A stretch of DNA of 36,520 nucleotides from Muribaculaceae bacterium. GTDB lineage: Bacteria > Bacteroidota > Bacteroidia > Bacteroidales > Muribaculaceae. The notes beneath the pieces are model-generated. The model was not told where the DNA came from, did not search any database, and saw nothing but the letters and a program-made list of their open reading frames with translations. Shown piece by piece: positions 30,353-36,520 of the stretch; position 1 is the first letter of the stretch; each line of letters opens with the position of its first letter. The DNA lies in contig VSPG01000021.1 of assembly GCA_009775265.1 (NCBI GenBank), positions 1 through 36,520 of the forward strand, in the 5' to 3' direction. Made by a program: the position numbers and the translations under genes.

Positions 30353-32677
30353 TCAGTCGATGAGTATTTCGTCGGTGAAGAAGAAACTGCATGCGCCTTT
30401 GCCGGGATGCCATGCGGGGATGGATTTTTCGATTTCCACCGATATTTTCACGTATCGTGCTTCCACGGGACCGAAATAAAGGTTGCGTGACACGATTTCG
30501 TGGGCGGGAGCGGACAGGGCGGGGTAGGTGTCCGATGCCACGTCGTTGAATTTGTGGCCGTCGGCTGACACGGCTATGCGCACTCCGCGCATGTCGAAAA
30601 TCCAGTTGTCGGTGTGCACGAGCGAGCGCAGCGTGACCTTGCTGATTTTTTGTGCATTGCCGAGGTCGATGACGATTTCGGGGTCGCGGGCGGTAAATCC
30701 GGTCCAGAGGCCGTCCTTGTAGCCGTTGCTTCCGAATATGCCGTCGACAAGCGATGCGCGTCCTCCGCTTTTGTAGGAGGGGTGCGGCTCGGACATCTCT
30801 TTTACTTCGGCGAACGATGCCTTGCTGAATGATGCCGACGCTTTGTAGACGTTGCTCATGCCTGACGGGCGCACGGCCACAGCCATGAGTGTGGCTGTGT
30901 TGTCGATGAGCACGGGCGACTCGTAGAGCGCCGATTCCTCCGTGGGCATAGAGCCGTCGAGGGTGTAGCGGACGGGGGCGTTGTCCACCGTCGAAAGAGT
31001 TATGGAAACCGCACGGGCGACGCTGTCGGGCTTTAGTTCGCCTTTGACGTCAAATACATGCGTGGCATAGTTATAGCCGTTTGCGCGGTAATGGTCAAGC
31101 AGCTGCGGCAGACGTTCCACAAACCTATCATAATCTTTTTTACCCTGGTCTGTCCACTGCACCTCGCTGAGGGCCGCCATGCGCGGTAGTTCCATATATT
31201 GTGCGTGACTGAATGTCTTGATGTATTCCGTCCAGAGGTTGGCCTGCACGCCGAGAATGCGGTCGCGCTCAGCGCCTTCCAGTTCGGCGGGCACGGGTTC
31301 CAGCGAATAGACTTTTTCGATGGGCACGTAGCCGCCTATTCCGAGCGGTTCGTTTTCGGTGTCGGCTGTCTGGTAGTAGTCGAAATACAGGTATGTGTTG
31401 GGAGTCATAATTACGTCGTGTCCGCGGCGTGCGGCCTCGATGCCTCCGCTTTGTCCGCGCCACGACATGATGGTGATGTCGCCGTCGACTCCGCCTTCGA
31501 GGATTTCGTCCCAGCCGATGACGCGACGTCCATTTTCGCGCAGCAGCGCTGCGGCGTGGTTCATCACGTAGCTCTGGAGTTTTGCTTCCTTGGAGCCTGA
31601 CGCGTCGGATTTAAGGCCGAGCGCGCGGATGCGTGCCTGGCATTTGGGGCAGTTTTCCCAGCGTGTTTTCGGGCATTCGTCGCCTCCGATGTGGAAATAT
31701 TCCGCCGGGAAGATGTCGACGAGTTCGCGGAGCACGTCGTCGATGAATGCCAGTGTGGAGTCGTTGCCTGCACACAGCACGTCGTCGGCAACGCCCCATT
31801 GGCTCCACACTTCATACGGGCCGCCTGTGCAGCCGAGTTCCGGATAGGCCGACAAGGCCGCCAGCATGTGGCCGGGCAGGTCTATTTCCGGGATGATGCG
31901 GATGTGGCGGTCGGCAGCGTATCGCACTATGTCGCGGGCCTGCTCCTGTGTGAAGAATCCTTCCACGGGTATGCTGTCGAACACGCCCGAGTTGCGTCCT
32001 GTCACGGTGCACGGACGACGTGAGCCTTTCTCCGTGAGCTCCGGACGGCTTTTGATTTCGATGCGCCAGCCCTGGTCGTCGGAGAGGTGCCAGTGGAAGG
32101 TGTTGATGTTGTGGAGGGCGAGCATGTCGATGAACGCCTTCACGGAGTCGGCCGGGAAGAAGTGGCGCGACACGTCGAAGTGGGCTCCGCGATAGGCGAA
32201 ACGCGGAGCGTCGCTTATTGTGACCGGCGGGAACATCACGTCGGCGCCGCCGGACGATGCCGCCGGAATGGATTTGCGCAGTGTCTGGATGCCATAGAAT
32301 GCTCCTGCGGCGCTTGCTCCGTTTATGTCGATGTTGCGACTGTCTACTATAAGTTCGTAGGCTTCGCGGTTTTCGCTCTGCAGGGCGTCTTTGAGCACGA
32401 TGGTGCCGGCGGCCGCAGTGTCTGTCGACACGCAGAGGCGGTGGCCAGTCAGTTGCTCGATGTATTCGGCGAGGCGTTCGGCGTCGTTGGCAAGGCCTTC
32501 GTTTCCTTCAGGGTAAGCTATGGTGGTGGACGACGAGAGTCTGAACGGTTCGCCAGACGCTTCGTCCACGGCCTGCGGTTGCGGAATGATGCCGTAGGAT
32601 GCCTGCACGGACTTGGCTGTGCATCCCGCCAGAACGGATGCGGCACACGCCATGGCGCATAAAATATGTTTTTTCAT
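30353..32677 (-). CDS. GH20 beta-N-acetylhexosaminidase lipoprotein
   Basis: Surface or periplasmic exo-hydrolase of 774 residues removing terminal GlcNAc or GalNAc from glycans. I start it at 32677 (MKKHILCAMACAASVLAGC). This gives a signal peptide with the lipobox LAGC, and the 33 residues upstream in frame overlap the epimerase gene and look non-coding. An N-terminal GH20b domain (SYGIIPQPQAVDEASGEPF ...) precedes the catalytic barrel, which has the Asp333-Glu334 pair in HIGGDECPKTRWENCP and the later NLWTEYIKT. A chitobiase-like C-terminal beta domain (YTLDGSMPTEESALYESP) and an F5/8 type C-like carbohydrate-binding domain (~630-774) follow. Whether the target is host glycan, chitin fragments or peptidoglycan GlcNAc is open. 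Ten bases separate it from the epimerase gene. Confidence 0.93.
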   Translation of the reverse strand: MKKHILCAMACAASVLAGCTAKSVQASYGIIPQPQAVDEASGEPFRLSSSTTIAYPEGNEGLANDAERLAEYIEQLTGHRLCVSTDTAAAGTIVLKDALQSENREAYELIVDSRNIDINGASAAGAFYGIQTLRKSIPAASSGGADVMFPPVTISDAPRFAYRGAHFDVSRHFFPADSVKAFIDMLALHNINTFHWHLSDDQGWRIEIKSRPELTEKGSRRPCTVTGRNSGVFDSIPVEGFFTQEQARDIVRYAADRHIRIIPEIDLPGHMLAALSAYPELGCTGGPYEVWSQWGVADDVLCAGNDSTLAFIDDVLRELVDIFPAEYFHIGGDECPKTRWENCPKCQARIRALGLKSDASGSKEAKLQSYVMNHAAALLRENGRRVIGWDEILEGGVDGDITIMSWRGQSGGIEAARRGHDVIMTPNTYLYFDYYQTADTENEPLGIGGYVPIEKVYSLEPVPAELEGAERDRILGVQANLWTEYIKTFSHAQYMELPRMAALSEVQWTDQGKKDYDRFVERLPQLLDHYRANGYNYATHVFDVKGELKPDSVARAVSITLSTVDNAPVRYTLDGSMPTEESALYESPVLIDNTATLMAVAVRPSGMSNVYKASASFSKASFAEVKEMSEPHPSYKSGGRASLVDGIFGSNGYKDGLWTGFTARDPEIVIDLGNAQKISKVTLRSLVHTDNWIFDMRGVRIAVSADGHKFNDVASDTYPALSAPAHEIVSRNLYFGPVEARYVKISVEIEKSIPAWHPGKGACSFFFTDEILID

Positions 32678-32687
32678 TCCTGGCGGT

Positions 32688-33869
32688 TTAAGATTCTTCT
32701 GCCGCGAGGGATTCGAGCACTTGCCAGCATTGGAACAGGCCGCGGGGGATATGGAAGCAGCCTTTCCATTTGCCACCTTTGAGGGGCAGCAGCACTTCGC
32801 CGCGGCGGTTGAGGTAGCCGAACCACTCGGGCGCTTCGGTGTCTTTGAAGTGCGACCATGCGTAGTCGTGCACCTTTTCGAACCATTCGAGGCATTCCGG
32901 GCGTTTTGTGAGTTTGTAGCCTTTAAGCAGCGAGATGAGTGTTTCCATGTGCACCCACCAGAGTTTCTGATCCCATTCGAGTTCGAGTGGAGGGCAGCCT
33001 TTGCGGTCCATGAAATAGAAGATGCCGCCGTATTGCTCGTCCCAGCCGTATTTCAGCATTGTCAGTGTGATGTCGACGGCTTTGTCTATTACGTCGCGAC
33101 GCCCGAGGCGCACTCCGAGGTCCATGCAGAACCACATTGCCTCGATGGCATGGCCCGGGTTGAGGTGGCGCCCGTCGAAAGTGTCGGACAATTGGTTGTC
33201 GGCGGTGACATTCTCGACCACTATGCCGAGTTCAGGGCGGTAGAACACGTCGAGCACTTCGTGCAGGCAGGTTTCTATCGTGGAGTTGAGGTATTCGGGG
33301 TCGAGCAGCGGTTCGATTTCCAGGGCCAGGTTGCACAGAATCATCGGCAGGGCGAAATTCTTGAGGTCGCGTGTGCCGGGGTGTGCCTTGTTCCATTTTG
33401 CTTTGGGGTTGTCGGCGCGCGACAGCACGATGTCGAAAGTCTTTTTCGCGATGTCGGCGTATTCCTTGTTGCCTGTGGCTATGCTCAGCTGGCCGAATGC
33501 CATGGCTGCGAATGTGTAGGAGAATATGTTGTAGGGTTCCACGAGCGGCTGTCCGTCGCGTGTGAGCGAGAAATACCAGTTGTAGTTGCCGTCGTGTCCG
33601 TATTTTTTCAGGAATTCGGCTCCCTTGATGGCGCATTCAAGCCATTCGGGATTTTTTTCCACCTTGTTGTAGAGCATAGAGAACATCCACACTTCGCGGC
33701 CCTGGAGCCAAACGAATTTGTCGGTGTCGTATACATTGCCGTAACGGTCCAGGCAGGTGAAATATCCTCCGCACTCCGTGTCGGGCGATTTTTCCATCCA
33801 GAAAGGCAGCACGCTGCCGAAAAGTTCCTCGCGGTATTGCGCGGCAAGCTCTTTAAATGATTGTTTCAT
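32688..33869 (-). CDS. N-acylglucosamine 2-epimerase (AGE/RnBP family)
   Basis: Cytoplasmic (alpha/alpha)6-barrel isomerase of 393 residues, probably interconverting GlcNAc and ManNAc. Supporting segments are DKFVWLQGREVWMFSMLYN near the start, RHLNPGHAIEAMWFCMD, GGIFYFMDRKG, KLWWVHMETLISLL and the C-terminal KGGKWKGCFHIPRGLFQCW. The NPGHAIEAMWF motif and the two conserved His fit AGE better than cellobiose 2-epimerase, which usually has a YGHDIE-type motif. Bacteroides fragilis NanE is of this family in the nanLET sialic-acid operon, but no sialate aldolase is seen here. It lies between the GH20 and MFS genes, with gaps of 10 and 11 bases. Confidence 0.88.
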   Translation of the reverse strand: MKQSFKELAAQYREELFGSVLPFWMEKSPDTECGGYFTCLDRYGNVYDTDKFVWLQGREVWMFSMLYNKVEKNPEWLECAIKGAEFLKKYGHDGNYNWYFSLTRDGQPLVEPYNIFSYTFAAMAFGQLSIATGNKEYADIAKKTFDIVLSRADNPKAKWNKAHPGTRDLKNFALPMILCNLALEIEPLLDPEYLNSTIETCLHEVLDVFYRPELGIVVENVTADNQLSDTFDGRHLNPGHAIEAMWFCMDLGVRLGRRDVIDKAVDITLTMLKYGWDEQYGGIFYFMDRKGCPPLELEWDQKLWWVHMETLISLLKGYKLTKRPECLEWFEKVHDYAWSHFKDTEAPEWFGYLNRRGEVLLPLKGGKWKGCFHIPRGLFQCWQVLESLAAEES

Positions 33870-33880
33870 CGTATGGTGTG

Positions 33881-35296
33881 TTATTTTTTAATTCTTTTTT
33901 CAAGCCATATGTCTTCGATCTGCTCCAGCGACAGGCCGGTGGTCTCCGGCACAAAGAAGCGTATGATTATCATATACGGCACGCACATGGCGGCGAAGAG
34001 CAGGAATGTTCCGGCCGGTGTGAGTTCGGCAAGCAGCCACGGCGTGAGTTGTCCGATAAGGTATGTGCCTATCCACAGCGAGAATCCGGCTATCGACATT
34101 GCAAGGCCGCGCACTTTGGTGGGGTACATTTCGGAGAGCAGCACCCAGATGACGGCGCATATGGATATTGCGCAGGAGAAGATGTAGAGGAGGAAGAACA
34201 CGAGCAGCGCCACCGGCGACAGGCCCGCCTCCTGCCCGTAAATGAAGTAGAGGGCAATGAGGAGCAGCGACAGAATCATGCCGCTCACACCGAAATAGAC
34301 GAGGGTCTTGCGCCCGACGCGGTCGATGATTACGAGTGCGAGCACGGAAGTGAGCATGTTCACCGAACCCACGAGCACCTGGTAGAAAAGCGAGTCGCCG
34401 CTCGAAAGGCCGCTGTCTTCGAATATTGTGGGGCCGTAGTAGAGCACGGCGTTTACGCCCATGAACTGTCCGAGGATGGCGATGAACACGCCTATTACCA
34501 CGGCCTTGCGTATGCCGGGGCGCAACAGTTCGCGCCATTCCGATTTGTTTTCGGAGCGGAGCGATTCGCTGATGGTGCGTTTTTCGCTTTCGGCCGCGCC
34601 GGTGTCGCGGTATATGCGGCCGAGCACTGCGGCTGCGGCAGAAGTGCGGCCTTTAAGCATGAGCCAGCGAGGCGATTCGGGGATGATGAGACATGTGATG
34701 AAGAACATCATGGCTGGCACGGTCTCGAGGCCGAGCATTCCGCGCCACACTTCGTTCGAGAACACTTTTGCGACTATGGCCGACGAGCCGGCAAATCCCG
34801 GTGCGAGCTGCAGCAGCATGTAGTTGGCGAGGTATGCGCCGAGGAACCCCACGGTGATGGCGAGCTGGTAGGCCGACACGAGGCTGCCGCGGTAGCGTGC
34901 CACGGACACTTCGGAAATGTAAAGCGGCGAGACTATGGAAACCACGCCGATGCCTATGCCTCCAATTATACGGTAGGCCACGAGCCAGTCGAAACTGTCG
35001 GTCAGTGAACATCCTACGGCCGACGCAGTGAACAGCACGGCCGACACAAGCATTGCGTTGCGGCGTCCGGCGTAGTCGCTGAGGATGCCGGCGCATGCCA
35101 CTCCGGCTATGCTGCCCACCAATGCGCATCCGACGTACCATCCTTGCTGCATGGTGTCGAGGCCGAACTGAGCCGATACCATGGCTATAGTGCCTGAAAT
35201 CACCGCAGTGTCGTAGCCGTAGAGGAAGCCGCCGATGGCTGCCACTACCGTCAGGAACACCACATAGCCAAAGCTCACGCTGTTTTTGTTTTCCAT
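33881..35296 (-). CDS. MFS sugar porter
   Basis: Twelve-helix sugar-proton symporter of 471 residues in the inner membrane. Diagnostic segments are GGFLYGYDTAVISGTIA, DYAGRRN (the loop 2-3 motif), the RIIGGIGIGVVSIVSPLYIS stretch, PESPRWLM after helix 6, GVNAVLYYGPTIF in helix 7, DRVGRKTL, and the C-terminal PETTGLSLEQIE. These are the sugar porter (XylE/GLUT-like) signatures. The substrate is not determined by these motifs; the neighbouring GH20 and epimerase suggest an amino sugar or hexose freed from a glycan. It starts 37 bases after the DUF4434 stop. Confidence 0.92.
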   Translation of the reverse strand: MENKNSVSFGYVVFLTVVAAIGGFLYGYDTAVISGTIAMVSAQFGLDTMQQGWYVGCALVGSIAGVACAGILSDYAGRRNAMLVSAVLFTASAVGCSLTDSFDWLVAYRIIGGIGIGVVSIVSPLYISEVSVARYRGSLVSAYQLAITVGFLGAYLANYMLLQLAPGFAGSSAIVAKVFSNEVWRGMLGLETVPAMMFFITCLIIPESPRWLMLKGRTSAAAAVLGRIYRDTGAAESEKRTISESLRSENKSEWRELLRPGIRKAVVIGVFIAILGQFMGVNAVLYYGPTIFEDSGLSSGDSLFYQVLVGSVNMLTSVLALVIIDRVGRKTLVYFGVSGMILSLLLIALYFIYGQEAGLSPVALLVFFLLYIFSCAISICAVIWVLLSEMYPTKVRGLAMSIAGFSLWIGTYLIGQLTPWLLAELTPAGTFLLFAAMCVPYMIIIRFFVPETTGLSLEQIEDIWLEKRIKK

Positions 35297-35333
35297 GTCA
35301 ATTTTCGGGTAGGGGTTAATTGTCAGGTCAGGT

Positions 35334-36419
35334 TCAGATAAGGTCGAAATATTCTCTGTAGCGGTTGTAGAGGTGGCCGGCCTGAATATAGGCCGACTGC
35401 GGGCTCATGAAATGAGGAAATTCGAATGTGATGGCCTTGTCGTAGCCGGCGCGTTTTGCAGCTTCGAGCTTCAGGCGCAGTTTTTCGAACTTTATGGGCA
35501 GGAATTTTATTGGCATGTCGCGGTCGAAGGTCTCGGCATTCGTCCAGCACTGCATGCCGTAGCGGTCAGCGAGCCGTTTGTTCACTTCGAAGAAGGCGTC
35601 GAGCTCGTCATAGTCTATATGGCCGTCCTGGAATGCGCACGCATCCACGACGTCGTGTATACCCGAGAAAATCTCGTTCCATTCGTTTTCGTGCTCACGC
35701 ACCGACACGGCGTTGTCTTTCGACAGGGTGGCGCTTGCGGCCATCACTGCTTTTTTTCCGTCGATCCACGGCGAGATGAACGTGGGCAGGCCGCCCGACA
35801 CGTCCTTGCATTGCTTGCCGAGCGTGTGGAATGCCTCTATGGCGCCTTTTGTCTTGCGGCTTATCTCGGTGCTGATGTACCAGCCGCCGAAACTTTTGTA
35901 GCGCGAGCCGTAGCGCTCCCACACTTCGTCCACGACAAAGCGGTTGCGGTCTATCTCGAGGGTGAGGTCGCCGGTGTCCCAGTAGTGTCCCGAGTCGTAC
36001 AGCCCGAAATAGAATTTCATGCCGTAGCGGTCGGCGAGCCTGAGGAACATGTCCAGCAGGTCGGTGCCCGGCCTGTAGCATCCTTTTCCTATAAGGTACT
36101 CCGAGGGGTAGGTGATGAACTTGCGGTAGCCCGAACGTATCATTATCACGGTGTCGATGCCGATGGCTTTCATGTGGCGGAAATCGGAGTCCCATTCGCG
36201 TTCGCCCCAATTCTGGTGGGGGATGTCGTGGGATATTTCGTCGAGAAATGTACCCGTGATTTTCAGCGCGTTGCCTTTCGGCACTATGTAGGTGTCGCTT
36301 CCTCCCGCCTGTGCGGAGGGATTTGTTTCATCTTCCGAAGCCGCCAGTATTTGTGGCGACGCGGCCGCTGCAACAGAAGCGAGAAAGGCTTTTTTTATGA
36401 AGTCGCGCCGGTTGTTCAT
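35334..36419 (-). CDS. DUF4434 family exported protein with Tat-like signal
   Basis: Product of 361 residues resembling DUF4434, a TIM-barrel group related to glycoside hydrolases but without assigned activity. The N-terminus NNRRDFIKKAFLASVAAAAS is twin-arginine-like (RRDFIKKAF) and should direct export of a folded protein. The mature part begins with KITGTFLDEISHDIPHQNW, then EWDSDFRHMKAIGIDTVIMI. Later segments are FYFGLYDSGHYWDTGD, GGWYISTEISRK, GLPTFISPWIDG and AITFEFPHFMSPQ. The acidic residues in GGWYISTE and ITFEF sit where retaining-hydrolase catalytic acids often lie on barrel strands, which is inference. It is first of the operon with the sugar porter, epimerase and GH20. Confidence 0.78.
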   Translation of the reverse strand: MNNRRDFIKKAFLASVAAAASPQILAASEDETNPSAQAGGSDTYIVPKGNALKITGTFLDEISHDIPHQNWGEREWDSDFRHMKAIGIDTVIMIRSGYRKFITYPSEYLIGKGCYRPGTDLLDMFLRLADRYGMKFYFGLYDSGHYWDTGDLTLEIDRNRFVVDEVWERYGSRYKSFGGWYISTEISRKTKGAIEAFHTLGKQCKDVSGGLPTFISPWIDGKKAVMAASATLSKDNAVSVREHENEWNEIFSGIHDVVDACAFQDGHIDYDELDAFFEVNKRLADRYGMQCWTNAETFDRDMPIKFLPIKFEKLRLKLEAAKRAGYDKAITFEFPHFMSPQSAYIQAGHLYNRYREYFDLI

Positions 36420-36520
36420 CTATTATTAATTATTGCATGTGTTTTAAGTATGTTTTATTAAAGAATTAATGCAATGAGATCCATTTTCAAACGTTATTGT
36501 CTTACATACACTTATCTCTC
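36420..36520. promoter_or_regulatory. AT-rich upstream region of the DUF4434 operon
   Basis: The last 101 bases are strongly AT-rich and should hold the promoter of the minus-strand operon. On the minus strand TTTG occurs at 36491-36488, but no TAnnTTTG follows at 19-20 bp; the nearest resemblance is TAATTCTTT. GTGTTTTAAGTA at 36439-36450 repeats the 12-mer at 13031. The window ends before the upstream neighbour can be seen. Confidence 0.4.

Noticed and set aside
32678..32776. Upstream start for the GH20 protein
   Set aside because: The extra 33 residues overlap the epimerase gene and would bury the lipoprotein signal peptide that begins at 32677.
32613..33860. 415-codon plus-strand open frame opposite the epimerase gene
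   Set aside because: Antisense shadow with no family resemblance; the epimerase on the other strand has conserved motifs throughout.
1..36520. Mobile element, prophage, CRISPR array, tRNA or rRNA
   Set aside because: No transposase, integrase, phage gene, regularly spaced repeat or RNA-gene structure was found in the genes or the few intergenic gaps.

Overview
The window looks like chromosomal DNA of a GC-rich member of the Bacteroidales, most likely Muribaculaceae or a close relative. The evidence is threefold: Bacteroidota-type promoters (TTTG, 19-20 bp, TAnnTTTG), starts without clear Shine-Dalgarno sequences, and families typical of the order (RluB with a long disordered N-terminus, three-subunit SdhCAB, DUF3256, DUF4922, MurT/MurK/MurQ, NamZ). 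The family-level placement is inference. I see no phage, insertion sequence, CRISPR array, tRNA or rRNA.

Layout. 1-4204 (minus): asnS and an RluB-type pseudouridine synthase in one unit, then a membrane acyltransferase. 4385-6280 (plus): a secreted protein with two related jelly-roll modules. 6595-10440 (plus): the sdhCAB succinate dehydrogenase/fumarate reductase operon with its own promoter and a strong terminator. 10594-13025 (plus): a DEAD-box RNA helicase overlapping a DUF3256 gene.

13267-29445 (plus): about 16 kb of eleven tightly packed genes that read as one peptidoglycan-salvage operon. In order: periplasmic amidase, GT2 glycosyltransferase, DUF4922 (HIT-like), SpoIID-like protein, AmpG-like permease, NamZ exo-muramidase, FAD/Fe-S D-lactate dehydrogenase, MurT MurNAc transporter, MurK kinase, MurQ etherase and SGNH esterase. 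The gene set gives a coherent route: peptides are cut from glycan, MurNAc is released, imported and phosphorylated, its lactyl ether is cleaved, and the D-lactate so released is oxidised into the respiratory chain. The GT2-DUF4922-SpoIID trio in the middle lacks recognisable signal peptides and has no obvious role in that route. It is the best candidate here for an undescribed system.

29522-29743 (plus) is a tiny His/Lys-rich probable lipoprotein, convergent with a secreted DUF3237 protein (29748-30239, minus). 30353-36419 (minus) is a second amino-sugar operon: DUF4434 protein, MFS sugar porter, AGE-type epimerase and GH20 lipoprotein hexosaminidase. A 20-base sequence occurs identically in two intergenic regions and as a 14-base core in a third, each time on the same strand as the next gene downstream.
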